Below, in pieces: positions 25,693-39,166 of a stretch of DNA of 64,000 nt (position 1 is the first letter of the stretch; the number at the start of each line of letters is the position of its first letter). The notes below the pieces were generated by a model. It worked only from the letters and a program-made list of their open reading frames with translations, did no database searches and was not told where the DNA came from. This DNA comes from Monosporascus cannonballus (lineage: Eukaryota > Ascomycota > Sordariomycetes > Xylariales), in contig QJNS01000068.1 in the NCBI GenBank assembly GCA_004154925.1, positions 186,001-250,000 of the forward strand. The letters run 5' to 3'. Made by a program: the position numbers and the translations under genes.

Positions 25693-26655
25693 TATGTTGT
25701 AGTTGATTAATTTGAATTTGGTATCAAGAGGTGCCACAAATTATCCGATAAACTTGTTTATTCGATGAGCTTGTCTAGGACGTTATACTTAATTATAAAT
25801 AATTAAATAATAGTATTATTAAAAACGGATATTCTTTAACCCTTAGAAATGCTTCAAAAGAAAAGATCAAAAAAAAAAGTTTACAGCACTTAATTTTCGA
25901 AACAGTTATTTCTTTATCAAGGTAACCGAAACAAAATAAAAGAAATTAAAATAATATTTAAATATTACTAATATCCCATGATAGTTCTAGACTTAATTAA
26001 TGCCTTAATAAGTTTCCAGCCACTAATTATAATTACTTTTAAAAGTTTTATGAAGAATTTTATATTAGTATATCCCGATAAGATATTTACTTTTTCAGAA
26101 ACTTTTAAACAATTGTAAAAAATATATTATTTAAAGGTTTTGAATTCTAAATAATATAAATTATAGCATTGACTTTGGAGACAGAATGTTGTATACGTAA
26201 AAGTTAAAGTGTTTAAGATTTATTTTCATTTTAGCTAAATTTAAAATCAATATTTCAAATTAAAACTGATTAAGAATGAATATATCCTTGATAAGACGAA
26301 CATTATAAATATCCGGCTAATCTTAGGATGTATAAATTACGTACATAACTTTCTTAAAGAACACAGTAATATAATTAAATAATTCACAAAATTTATTACC
26401 AAAAAATATAACGGAAAAAATTCGAATTTTTTAAAAAAGCTTAAAAGATTTTCCAACAATATAAAAACAAGATTACAAAAATACGAATAATAAAATTACC
26501 TAGCGCCGATAAAAGAAAACGCGTAAAAAGAGACGTTTTAAATTATTTTTCAAGTGTTATTCATAAATAATTCAAAAAAGATATTTAATTGCTTATTATT
26601 TTGAAGCTGTTCGATTTTCAAATTCAAATAGCTGATTTATAACAAAAAGGTATTA
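25693..26655. other. AT-rich stretch between pogo relic and element C
   Basis: No gene recognised. The last part is the flank into which element C inserted. Confidence 0.4.
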
Positions 26656-27035
26656 TGTAACGGCTAGGCGGTTTAACTAACTGTTAAACCTAAATCGTAC
26701 GAGTTTATATTAGCAAAAGTATCGTAGAATTTTAAGTAATATCTATAATAAGTTATTATATTTCGTACTACTATAAGGGTTGTAAATAATAAATCATTGT
26801 AGTAAATTAATATTATTTAAATTGTGAAAGTAATAAACGAATATTAAACTCTTTATTATTTTATTAATTATTTCCGCATATGTTATTTATAAAAAACATC
26901 TTTTTAATAATTATAAATATATTTTGATAATGACGGATATATTATTAATTATTAGTTTTGTAATATATAAAGCAAATTGTATTATTTTTATTATTACGAT
27001 CGTTTTGGTATACCTAGGCTTATTAGATTATAATA
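26656..27035 (-). repeat. 3' LTR of element C
   Basis: TGTAACGGCTAGGCGGTTTA to AGATTATAATA, followed by internal sequence CGTTTTTCC. 380 bp, like B's LTR. Confidence 0.85.
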
Positions 27036-27089
27036 CGTTTTTCCTTTTCTCGAAATCTTATTTTAAAGTTTTTTGTAATAAGTAAGTTT

Positions 27090-27630
27090 CATTTAATTAC
27101 ATTTTTTCGTATTTTTAAAACTTATTATACGCCTCGTTTTTTTACAATTCGTCGTATTAATGCAATAAAAGGTTTCGAAATATTTAATTTCGAAATTATG
27201 CCTTATTTTTAGCATTTTTCAAAAGGTTTCTAATGCGAAATAATAAAAAGAATTTTGCGTTATAGGGAATATATAATACGCGGTTAATTTTATAATAAAA
27301 TAGATACTTTATTATTTATTTTCGAAAATATTTACTGTTAGTATTAACTTTTTAAACGTAAAAGCGTTTAGCGGAAAAACGTTTCTTAAATCTTGAAGAT
27401 TATTAGGTGAAAAACTATTATGAATATTAAATTTTCTTTACGCGATTTATTAGTTTAGGAAAATAAACATCGTAAATTCGTTTTAAAAGTATTATAATAA
27501 AATGCGGTAATTTATAATCTTTAACTAAATTTAAAGTGTTAAAATAAAAGGTAATATAAGTTATTATTAAGACTGCAGTAATTATATTAGTACAAATTGT
27601 TATAATTCTGATATATTTAATGTTGATTTG
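27090..27630 (+). pseudogene. Antisense Zn2Cys6-like ORF of element C
   Basis: Reads RRINAIKGFEIFNFEIMPYF then Y-x2-H-x6-C-x8-Y-x2-Y-x6-Y, in register with the C-x2-C-x6-C-x8-C-x2-C-x6-C pattern of sister copies. Only the third Cys survives, and the second position is His. The C-terminal part (VIIKTAVIILVQIVIIL) is a decayed match to VAVTAAILAHIAAGW of element H. Coding strand is opposite to gag-pol. Confidence 0.6.
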
Positions 27631-27639
27631 TTAAATTAA

Positions 27640-30600
27640 GCTTTACGTATTTTAATTAAAATACTTTTTGAATTTAAATATTTATTTTATTTCGTTTTAA
27701 ATAAATTCAGTTTTTTTATATTAAAAAATTCTTTATTTTATATAAAACTTCGATTTCAATTTCTATATATTTTTATTTTATATATATTTTATTAATATGC
27801 AATATAAATTAAAGTAATAAAATATAAGAAATTAAATAAAATTCAATTTTTGGAAAAGATTTATAATATATCATTATTTTCTGAAATTAGTTTAGCAATA
27901 TTATATAAAGTGCTATATTTGAAATCAAATTTTCTGTGAGAATTTGTGTTTATCTAGTTTTATAGTAAAATAAAGTATTTTTCCTTTTTAAAAAATTAAA
28001 CTTTTTAATTTTTTTAATGATAATATTTGTTTACTTAAAAACGGACCAATTTTATTTTTAGTTTTTAATTATTAATATAATTATATAAATATTGTCAATA
28101 TAAATATTATCTTAACGTTAATAAGTTTACTATATATATTTTTATAAATACTTTATATAAAATTAAACATTTTACTTATTAAAATCCTTTCAACATTTTT
28201 TGTAATGATTAATATTATAAGTTAATTAAATAATAAAAAGGATTTTTCTTTTTTATTTTATTTATACTTAATATTATATTTTAAAAACAAGTTTTAAAAT
28301 TTAACTTAATTGTTCTCTTTATAGATCAGTAATAGGAATAAATACCTTAAATAAGTTATAATTTAATTAGATTTATATTGTAAAGCTTTCGTAAAATTTC
28401 GTAATAAGTAAACTTTTTTTCTCGAAAATAATTTCGTACGATAATCCCTATATGTTAAAAACGCGGTTGAAAAAAATATATGGTATTTATTTAGCATTAT
28501 TATATTTTTACAAAATAAAAAAGAGAAGATCTTCGTAAATTAGCTGATTGTTTTACAGATTATATTATAATATATCTTTATTTTTGAGGTTTTTAAAAGA
28601 ATTAATAAAAATATCCATAATTATAAAATGGTATAGTTTTGTTTAAAACCGGTAATAGTTCTATTTTCGCCATATTATAAAAGCTATATTTTCATTTTTT
28701 AAAACTAATTGTTATTGTATAGTTTTATAAATCCTTAAATATTTATATATATCTTAGCTTAAATTATTTTATGTTTTTTCAAATATTAATCATTTATTTT
28801 TTATAATAAATTATTATTATATTTTTTGATTTCTTGACATATATTGTAAAATATAAACTATATCTTATAATTCTATGTAAAGATAAACATTGTTTTATAA
28901 TGATACCGGCAGTAATATAATGTATTTTAGTTAACTAGTTTCAAAATTTAATTTTTTACTCAAAATATTTAATTTACCTTTTTAAATTCTCTTTGTAAAT
29001 AATAATGATATCGAAATATACAATTTCTTTTACACATTATAATTACTATTTCGTAAATATTTTGTTCATAATTAATCGATTAAAATCTTAATAATTTATA
29101 TAAATTTCAACTTAGTAAAAATTTCTTTTAAGAAAAACATTAAAGTTTCGAAAAACTATAACAATAATTATGAACTTTTTCTTTAAAATAAAGTAGTTCA
29201 GTTCGGCTATTTTGATTTGACTAAAAAAATACGATACTGTATAATTTATCTTAAGTACGTCGATAGTTAATTCTTACGGTTAATATATCGTCTGAAAAAT
29301 TGGTTTTTAATTTAACGATATAATTTAAGTCGTATATAATTCATATCAATTGAGTAATAACCGTATTTCTGAATTCTTATAATATTTGTTTCATATATAA
29401 CGTTTATTTACATTTTTTCATTAGTAAAATTAATTAACGATATAATACTGTTATTAAAATTCTGAATAAACTTCTTATAATTATTTACAAATTTAGCAAA
29501 TATTTGTAAATATGTAATTACTTTTAATATATATTGTTTTATACTTATAACTATTTTCTTAAAATATATTTTAACGTATTTCACAATAATTATATATTTT
29601 TAGTATTTTACTTTTTATTTGAGAAATGAAGTTATTTGCGTTAATTAATAACTTAACGTTTTATAAAATTTAAAAATCTTTATAAACTTATTTTGTATAT
29701 ATCTTTCCAGTTGTTGAATATATAAAAATAAAGAAATACTCTCATAATATGTAATTTACTATTTATGATAAGATCATTAATATATTCGTAAATCCTATTA
29801 ACGTTATAGAATACTTAGATAGCTTGGATTCTGTTTTAAAAGATATTATATACTCGCATTATATGTTAAGTTGAATAAAATTATATTTATTTTTAGCATT
29901 TAATAATATATATTGTTCAGTTACATATGACTACCTTTTTATTTTAATTGTTAAAAATAAAAACGTTTAAACTTTAATAATAGTAACGTTTAATTATCGG
30001 CAATCGATTATAAATCTTAATTTGATATATTTTTAAGTATAAAAAATATAAGATATTTTAAAAATAGTTTCCGTAATCGAATTTATTTTCTTAATAACCG
30101 ATTTTCTAGAATTTATTTAAAAACGCGTAATATGTTTCTGTTAACATTTTAAACAATATAAGGCTTCGTAAAACAGGTATTTTTTAAAAAAATATGTTAC
30201 AACTTTATTTATTATAATTTAATTATATCGCATTTAGATTTCTTTCCAAAAGCGATTTATAATAATAATATTGTAATATTTTCATAATCAAAGTTTTTAA
30301 TATTTGAATGTGTTATCTTAAATCCTTATTTAATTACCTAAAGTTTGCTCTAATAATAATAATAATACGTCATCTTTTAATATCCGTTCTTCTTTTTTGT
30401 ATTTTATTTTTTTAGATTAGAAAATATTTATTATATTTATATATATATAATGGTTATTATTCTGGATCGAGTATTTATATTCTATTTTCTTCGCATTTTA
30501 TATATTTAATAACTTTATCAATTAAAAGTGTACATTAATACACTTATAGTATTTTAAAGTTATATCGTAATTTTTCATCAATATCAAATTAAAATTAATT

Positions 30601-32642
30601 ATTTAATACTTTTTTTAAATAAAGTTTTTAAAATAATTACTTTTACATCAAAACCTTTCATTTATTTTAAGTGAAATGTGGATTTTATATGTTCGTAATT
30701 ACATTAGATTTTAACTTATATTTTCATAATACTTTAAATTTATTAGTTATATTTAATATAATATAATTTTTATTTAATGATCCGCAATTTGTTATTAAGA
30801 TATTTTAATATATTTCGATTGATATTTTTAAACTAGTAAACTTATAAACGGGTTTTATTTTCTCGTTAAAAGCTGTTTTTGCGAATTCCTCTTTATTTTT
30901 TTAAATTTGGTTATTTTGCAGCTTTTTTATAAGTACTCTTTTGTTAATAATAGTTTCGGATAATGGGTTAAATTATTATTTTTATAATTCTTTCCGGCGT
31001 ATTTGCCCTGCGAATTATTTGAATTACTTTTAATTAATTTAAGATTTTTTACTTTATGAAGTAAAATATTTTTTTTATACTATGCGGTATTTTATTAAAC
31101 ATTTTGCAATTTATTATTCTTTTTTAGAAATATATTTTCTTCATGATTTAATATAAATATTAATTAAAAATCAAAGTTTATAATAACCTTTTTGTAATAT
31201 TCCTTTGCGATATATTAATATCATCTTTTTCAAGAGTAATAAATATGTTAATTAGAAATATAAATAAATAACTTTTATAGACATTATTTTATTTTAGTTA
31301 TTTCCTAAAATAATTCGTTTATTAATGTCCTTTTATAAAATATTAATGTAAAAATTTTAATACAAATGTTTATATATTTTGATATTTTTAATTTACTTAA
31401 AAAATCCAATTTTCTTTATATTTACGTGCGATACTTTAGTCAGTAAATTTCTTCAGTTAATATATATTAAGAACTTTTATTATTAATAATATATTTCATA
31501 TATTAAATTAGATTAATTCAAAATTCCGATATTAGCGTTTTGTATTTATTGTTAATATTTTTCAATTATTTTTTCAACATGTATTATTATTTTCTCGACA
31601 TTTTATAACTTTATTTTCATGTATTTTATAATTCGTGTTTAGCTTTATATTTTAATAACTTTTATTCGTATTAAGCTTAAATTTCTTTAATAATATTGCT
31701 ATTATTTATTTACTTGTTTTTATATTAGCTTTTAAATATTAATACTTTGTTATTTTATTAAAGGATTTTCATCTTTTTGAAAATATTTTAATAATATCTT
31801 ATTTTGCTACAGTTATAATATTTCATTTATTTTTTATTTTTTTATTAAACCGTTTTAATATTTGTAGGTTTTAATGTTATATTTTATAATACAAGTAGTA
31901 TATTACTCTTTGTCTTTAATTAGTTAATTAATTGTCATACCTTTTGACAAATTATATAGCGGTTATAAACATTTATTATCAATTTTATTAATTTCTTTAG
32001 TATAATAATTTTATTTTTAATGCTGTATTTTAATTTTTTTTAAAACATGTATATATATATATCTTTTTGATAATATTATTTTATTTTTTTAATAATAAAA
32101 ATTTAAATATAATACAAAATTGTTGAATAAGTGTTTCGTTTGGGCATACTTAAAAACTATTATATTATTATATCTTTTAGGTTGGCATTTTCAAATGTAA
32201 ATCATAATGTATTTTAAAATTTTATATAATTACAAAAAAGGCTTTTAATAAATGTTTTTAGTGGGTTTCTGTAAATTTTGAATTGTTTTCTATTATGAGT
32301 TTAAATCAGTTAAAAATGTTTTTTATTAAAAAGTAACGTAATAGCAAAAGTGTTTTCCGTCGATCTTTCGAATCTATAAACCTGAAGATAAAATTTTATT
32401 TCAAGAAAAACTTTTATATATTATTTTTTCCGTTTTAAGATTAGCCTTTTTTGATCTATATTTTAGTATATTTAAATATATCAAATTTAATATATATTAT
32501 TATATTTAAACACTTAGTTTATATATTTCATTTCGAAGTTAAACTTTTATTAAAAATATCATGTTTTATTTAATAAATAATATAGTAATTATAGGTGTAT
32601 TATTTAAAGATTAACGATAATATTAAATGCAGTTTTATAGCA
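27640..32642 (-). pseudogene. Gag-pol of element C, decayed
   Basis: The body matches the order of elements B and G on the '-' strand, with stops in every frame and very low C/G. Assigned by position between the LTRs and patchy alignment (for example near 28,980-29,110 with 9,660-9,830 of B). The open piece at 32,604-32,795 spans the LTR boundary and is not a gene. Confidence 0.5.
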
Positions 32643-33024
32643 TACAACAATGAAACAGTTAATAATTATTAAATATAAATCGTACTGATTTATATTAATA
32701 GAAATATAGTAAATTCTTAAGTAATAGATATAATAATATATTACCTTATATAATATTAAAAGCGTTTTAAATAACCAATTAATTTTAAAAGTCATTATTA
32801 TTTAAAGTATATAAATAATGAACGTATATATAGTTTTTTATAATTTTATTACCTATTTTCGATTAGATTATACGCTTTAATAATAATATTTGATAATTAC
32901 TGAAGTTTTTTTTATAATTACAGATATATTAATAATTACATGTTACGTAACTTATAAGGTCAGTTCTTTTATCTTTATCGTTGCAACTGTTTCAGCAAAT
33001 CTAGACCTGTTAGGTTCTAGTATA
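32643..33024 (-). repeat. 5' LTR of element C
   Basis: R-U5 stretch (AATAATTATTAAATATAAAT, then CGTACTGATTTATATTAATA) and U3 end TGTTAGGTTCTAGTATA align with 26,656-27,035. The start is mutated (TACAACAATG). Confidence 0.7.
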
Positions 33025-33581
33025 TCTACAAGTAATAATGTCTTTAAAAAATAAAAGCCATTTTTAGCCGAATTAAAAACCATTTTAATACAAATTGTAA
33101 TTATCAAGGTTTTACTCCATTTATAAAAATATTAATTAAATAAATAATAAGATACGTAAATGACGTTTTAATCAAAATATAACTCTAAAATATATAATAT
33201 TAACAACTATTTAAACAAATATTCTTAAATATAAAGACAATTACGGCTTTAAAATTTTCAAAAGCAATTGTCAAATATTAAAATATATTAAAAATAATAC
33301 TCTATAATTATATAAAATAATAATGTACTTAACCGCTAAATAACTAAAACGATTCGGAATTCTTTCAATACAAAAATAAGAAAAATTAAACAGCTAAAAA
33401 GATAACAAAAACTTTAACCGTTTTATTATAACAAAATTTACATCTTTAAAGATAAGTAAAACCTTTCGTAAAAAGAATGCACTAAGGTATATTATACAAT
33501 ATTATTGTAATTTTAAAATTATCACTTTAGTATTTACAAAATATAACTATTAAACTTGTAATAAATAATTAAGAAAGTTAT
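33025..33581. other. AT-rich relic between element C and the short-LTR Gypsy
   Basis: No gene recognised. By nesting logic it should be either the continuation of element D or an older host element. It could not be aligned convincingly to either. Confidence 0.35.
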
Positions 33582-33773
33582 TATAACGAGCACGATACGT
33601 AGGTTGAACCGCAATACGGCCCAACAAAGGTTTATATTTAAGGTAAGGAGGGAAAGGGAGAAATAATTAGTCACCAGCAAGGTGGCTGCTCCTTATATAT
33701 ATATATAGATAAGCTCGGGCAAAGAAGTTCGCTCCGTAAGCCCGAGCTGCCGTATAGGCTTTAGCCTATAACA
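33582..33773 (-). repeat. 3' LTR of the second chromovirus
   Basis: 192 bp, TATAACGAGCACGATACG to GCCTATAACA. Contains GAGCTCGGGC-type and AGCCCGAGCTGCC inverted motifs and a TATATATATATATAG run. Confidence 0.9.
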
Positions 33774-33789
33774 TCACCCTTTTTTTGCC

Positions 33790-36700
33790 CTTAAGAAATA
33801 ACGAGGCTACGGCAAGGCGGCGGCGGCTTTATTTATACCTTTTTCTTTTTGTCCCTATTTATACTCTTACGTTTTCGCCAACCCCGTTTTTATTTTCGAA
33901 TAACTTTTTGAAATTATTAAAAATAACTGTATTTTCGAAGCTATTATATAATTCCTATATTATTTCGGCGTAACCTGCCTATTTTACGAATAGTTTTTTT
34001 CGGCGACCGCGGCTTATACGCCTAAATTCGGCCTTTAATATATATTTTATTACATAATTGTTTTCCCTTTTTTAATAGTATTTATAACGATTAACTATTA
34101 TTTAGGATTTAATTAGGTAACGGGTCTTTTATTATTAGTTTCAAAAGATTTACGTTAAATTTTGGGTATATTTTTAACGGTATATTTAATTTTGCGGTAT
34201 TATATAATATAATTATAATAATTTTTAAATAATTATAAAATAATTATACTTTTTATATTTAATTATATTAAATTCTTTATTTCGAAAAACGGTATTTACT
34301 TTTTAAAATTATTAATTAATTATTTTATCCGGGCTTATATTAACGTTATAACAATTTATATAAATTCCGTATTTTTTATAATATTTTGATAAAACTAATA
34401 ACCTTTTTTATTTCGGAAGTTAATTAGGGGGTTACCGGTATTTCGTTAATAAGTTTTATATCGTATCCTTAAATTGGGAAAAAAAGGTTTACTTTTAACG
34501 AAAAGGATTTGCCGTTAAAGGCCAATTATACTGCCTGTAAAAATTCGGCCTAATTATATTATACGTAATTTATGAAATTACGAAAATACGTAAAAACTTT
34601 TTAATTAATTGTTTCCGTAATTCAGTCCGTTTAAAAGTAAAAAGATATATTAAGATGTTATTATATATTTATTAGGTTATATAAATAAGTCCAGAATTTG
34701 TTCGTGTAATTACTTTTTTTTATTAAATATTAATCTTTTAAAAAAACCGTAATATTTTTAATAGTAGGTAATAAAACGTTAAGTATACGTTTTTGCGTCC
34801 ATATTAAGTATCGGTTTTAAGATAACCGTTTTCGTTAAACGATCGTAAAGTATTATAAGAAAATAAGGGTTTTTTTTTGCCTTGTTAGTAAGTTAATTAT
34901 AAAGTTTATTAAAAAATCTAAATATAATTAATTTAAAATAAGTAAAGGCCATAATAACCTTTTTTTCGTTTTTTTATACGTATAACCTGTTATATATATC
35001 GTAATTATGGCAAAAACGGCATATATTTTAAATTTATCCTAACTAATAATAATTATAGATTAATATTATTAACATAACGTTTTTTTTTAGGTAGCCGGTA
35101 ATATAAAAATTATATACTTATTAGGATAATAACGTCCGGAACGGTTTCTAAATAAGCATCTAAATACGTTTTTTAAATTATAAAAAACTTTTAAAGTTAA
35201 AAACTATTTTGTTATAAAGATTTTTATAGTACTTATAGCTAAGGGAAAATTACGTAAGTTTTGGGCTACGACGGTATATGCCATATTTAAGGTTTTATTT
35301 CTAATAATCCTTAAATCCTATATTTTTTAAAGGTTTTTTTCGAAAAATATTTTTTTGCCAAAAAGTATAACCAGTTATTTACTATTATTTTGCTTTAGGT
35401 AAATTGCGGCTATTAGAATTTTGTAAATTTGCGTTAATTCGTTAAATAAATATTTTCTCTTAATTAACCAAGTTATTTCCCTTTCAAGTTTAATATTTTT
35501 TTCGCCATAAAATACGTTTTATAACTTATAAAATATAATATCCGATTAATTCATTAACTTATTAAAACAATATTTAAATACGAAATTAAAGGCGAACAGA
35601 AAACCGGCTTATTAAATTTGCTTTTTAATAGATTTACGGATATTTATAAAATATTAAAGGTTCGCGTAATTTATTAGGATTATAAAAAAGCTAATTTACC
35701 TTTAAAGTTTTTTTTTCCATTCCGTTAACGTTTTGACGATATTTAACAGCTTTTTTATCGTATATTTCGTAATTATATTTAGCTGGCGATAACTTCTTTA
35801 AAAAAATACGCGATTGGTCATAATCGCCTTAACGAATCGAATTGGAATAAATATTTTCCAGTTATCCAGCCGGAATAATCTGCCTTTATTATTATTATTT
35901 TTCAGGGTTTTAATACGTAAAAATAGGCGTTATAATAAAAAACGTTTTAAATTGGTCGAAAACCTATTATTTCTTATTTTTTTAATGGAAAAGGATTTTT
36001 TTAATTAATCGTAAAAAGGAAGCTATTATCTTACTAAAGTTTTTGATAAAGATTTAGTAAAAATTAACGAACACGATAAAGCTTTTAACCTTTTTTATAT
36101 TAATAAAAAGTTTTTATTGCTGAATAATAATTACCTTTTTAAAATTAATTTTTAAACTTATTTTTATTTCGATAATATACCTTAAGTACTTTATTTTTTA
36201 AATTGCGAATTCGTATTTATCCGGGTCCAGTTTTAATTTTATTTTTATTAAATAATAAAATATTAATTTAACCTTAGTTATATAATTAATTCGAAAACCG
36301 GACGAATAAATTAATATATTATTTATATACGCAAAATAAAAAGTATTAAAATAAGGTTTTAATGTAATATTAATATAATATTAAAAAATAACCGGTATAC
36401 CGCTAAAGCCGAATAAGCATATTAATTATTTAAAAAACCCGAAACGTATACGGAATATAATTTTTTATTCGTTTTTCTGGCGGATATATAACCGGTAAAA
36501 AGTTATTTAAACGTTAAACTTCGTAAATTACCGGGCTTATAATAAGGTTCGTAACGTTTTCTTTATTAACGGAAAAAAATAGCAGTTTTATTTCGTAATT
36601 TTATTTATTTTTTATAATTTACGCAAAACTATAAATTCCTATTAAATTTCTTTACGAATAATATCGGAGCACTTATAAAAAACCTACTAATCCGAATTTA

Positions 36701-38976
36701 ATTTTTGTTAAATAAGTTTATAAATATTTTGCGTAAAACTAATAGTTTTTTTCTTAATATTTCGTATAAGGGTCCTTATAAGATTATTTTTTCTTAACCT
36801 GGAACATTTATTTTTTAATTTATCGTTACGTTATTATTATTATAATAAAATAATAATAACGAATTTTCGTTATTTGCAAAAGAGTTTCGGAATTCCCGTA
36901 CTTTTTTAAAAAAAAAATGTTTCGTTATATTTGTAAAGGTTAATTACGGCTTTATTTTTAAGGCTTTATTAAAAGTTTTTATAAAAATTACGAATAATTA
37001 TATCTTGTTTTTCCTGCGGCGGTTTTATTGCATTATTGCCGTAAAGGTTATAGCCGCTATTAAGCGGTTTTTTTTTGTATTTTTATAATCGTTTTTAAGC
37101 GGTTTTTAAACTTTTTAATAAACCATTTTTTTTGCATAATATGGGCGCGGTAACGTCGTCCGCGAAACGGATAAACCGTTATTTCGCTTCGTATACGATA
37201 TTATTATATTTTATCCATGGTTTTCCCAAAATAACAAGATAAAATAAGTGTTTAATTACGTACTCTTAGATTTGTTTTAAATGGCCGTTTAAATTTACAT
37301 TAATATAAGTAATATTTCGGATCGTAATTATTTTAAGTTTATTATTTTATGCCAGCCTTAATTAACGGAATTTAATACATATATATTATAATTTTAAACG
37401 GCAAATTAATTATTAATTAAACGCAAAATAATAAATATACTTATTATCGATTAAGATATTTATATATATAATATTATTAATTAAAGCGTTTAATATAAAA
37501 AAAGTATTATTTAATTTATTATTAATTTTTCGTAATTTTTTATTACGTCTTTTTCTTATTAGCGATTTTTAACAAAAGTTACTTTTTAAAATTTTCGTTA
37601 TCCAAATTGCTATTTCCGTTAACGCCATTCCGCAAATTCGTTGCCGTAACCTCCGTTTTAGCCGGACGAAGCCGCTTTGCGGGTTTATATTTAAGGTATT
37701 CCTAATTCGAATAACTTATAGCAGGATAACGGAAATATTGTTTTTTCTGTTTTTAAATTTTTATTTTATTATCGGAAAATTCTTTCGCATAAGGCCGGTT
37801 ATCTAAACCTTATCCTAAGCCATTTCCGGATCGGTTCCTTTAATTATTATGCTATTAGTCCATAAATTTAAAAATTAACATAATTAATTACGTAATATTT
37901 ATTATAAATATATTTCCTTAAACGTTTATTATTTAAGCCGGTTTATTAATTTGGCCGACATATTATTATTAGTTAACCGTTTCGTTTTTTTACCGCAATA
38001 TTAAGTTATTATTTTTTATTTATATAATAATCGGGCAAAACTTTTAAGCGATTAATTACTTTTTTTACCTTGCGTACTTAATAATTATAATCGTTATAAA
38101 ATATATTTTTTGCAATTAGCATATTATGGAATTATGTATTAATATTAGTATTTAAAAAAACCACCTTAATTATTAAGGGTTACGTTAGGCCTTTATATTC
38201 GGCTAATTTAAATTCAAAATCTAATAAATAATCTTAAAACCGTTAATTATTATCCTATTTTATACGTTATAATTATTCCTTGCCGGATTATACCGCTTAT
38301 TTATTTTCAAATTACTTTTTTATATAAAAAAGGAAATTATTGATATTAAAATTTTTTCGTAATTTTTTTATTTCGAATTAATAATTAAATTATAATTACT
38401 TTTCAGTAAGCATAAATATTATAATACTTAGGCAAATTATTATAAAAAAGCCGGAAATAAACCGGTTTTTTTTATTTTCGTACGAAATATGACAAAAAAC
38501 GAACGGAATGTTTTTTATTTTTTATTTTACGAAGGCCATTTTATAGGCTTATAATTCGTTTTTGCGAACGCGTTATTAAGCGGTAAGTTTACCGTAAGTT
38601 TTTGTCGAAACGGGTCCTGTTTTATAAAAGCTTTTTTTTTCATTTTCGTAAAAAGGTATTTTTTTACTTTCGTTGTCCGGTTAAGCAAGTTACTTATTAT
38701 TTTGTTATAGTTAAGAATTAGCTTAGCAAATTTTTTCTATTATATATTAAGGTTTTAAAATATGTTTATAAACGATTGGTGCTATAAGTTTTCCTTAATG
38801 GTTCCGAATAAGATTAGTACTGTAAGTTCGCCCATAATTTCGTCGGTTATATTATTTCGCAATTATTTTATTATAAAATTTTTTAAACTTATTATCCGTA
38901 ACCAGGGTATTTTTAGGAAATATTTCGCTTTTATTTAACTTCCTAAAAGTTATAATAAGTTATAACCTTAAATATA
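33790..38976 (-). pseudogene. Gag-pol of the second chromovirus, RIP-inactivated
   Basis: RT motifs are clear on '-': a degenerate RYGLFEWLVCPFGL block near 36,380-36,440 and VYINNILIYSSGF at about 36,300-36,345, the YxDD box with both Asp as Asn. The integrase C-terminal part reads GYDIKLINEIPVTP near 34,420-34,470. The post-integrase motif IYPKFNVNLLKP (about 34,150-34,190) is typical of Ty3/Gypsy. The chromodomain-like YVIKYILKAEFRRIS...LFVK-AGY is at about 33,975-34,060. Gag should occupy about 37.5-38.95 kb, where no motif is legible. Stops replace Gln/Trp throughout. The '+' open pieces at 33,785-33,973 and 35,814-36,008 are shadows. Confidence 0.8.
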
Positions 38977-39166
38977 TGTAACGGGTACGATACGTAAGTT
39001 AAACGGAGGTACGGCCTAATAAAGGTTTATATTTAAGGTGAGGAGGGAAGGGGAGATACAGCTAGCTACCAGCGAGGTGGCTGCTCCCTATATACATATA
39101 GGTGAGCTCGGGCTAAGAAGCTCGCTCCGTAAGCCCGAGCTGCCCCATAGGCTTTAGCCTGTAACA
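38977..39166 (-). repeat. 5' LTR of the second chromovirus
   Basis: 190 bp, TGTAACGGGTACGATACG to GCCTGTAACA. Less mutated than the 3' copy (keeps TGT and CCTGT termini). Confidence 0.92.

Larger units (their letters stand above)
26656..33024 (-). mobile_element. Gypsy chromovirus element C
   Basis: A 6.37-kb '-' relative of elements B and G: 3' LTR 26,656-27,035, 5' LTR about 32,643-33,024, both with the same U3 block. The antisense ORF is at about 27,090-27,630 on '+', pol about 27.7-31.5 kb and gag about 31.5-32.6 kb on '-'. More strongly mutated than G or E; no catalytic motif is legible. The flanking 5-mers (TATTA left, TCTAC right) do not match, so either the ends are mutated or one flank was rearranged. 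Confidence 0.7.
33582..39166 (-). mobile_element. Second chromovirus family (about 190-bp LTRs), '-' strand
   Basis: A 5.6-kb element with LTRs at 33,582-33,773 and 38,977-39,166 that differ mainly by C/T and G/A. Pol order on '-': RT about 36.2-36.5 kb, integrase about 34.4-35.5 kb, chromodomain about 33.85-34.1 kb, so 38,977-39,166 is the 5' LTR. It splits the RT of element D. Flanking 5-mers GTTAT (33,577-33,581) and ATATA (39,167-39,171) do not match, so the left flank may have been rearranged after insertion. No antisense Zn2Cys6 ORF is seen in this family. Confidence 0.85.
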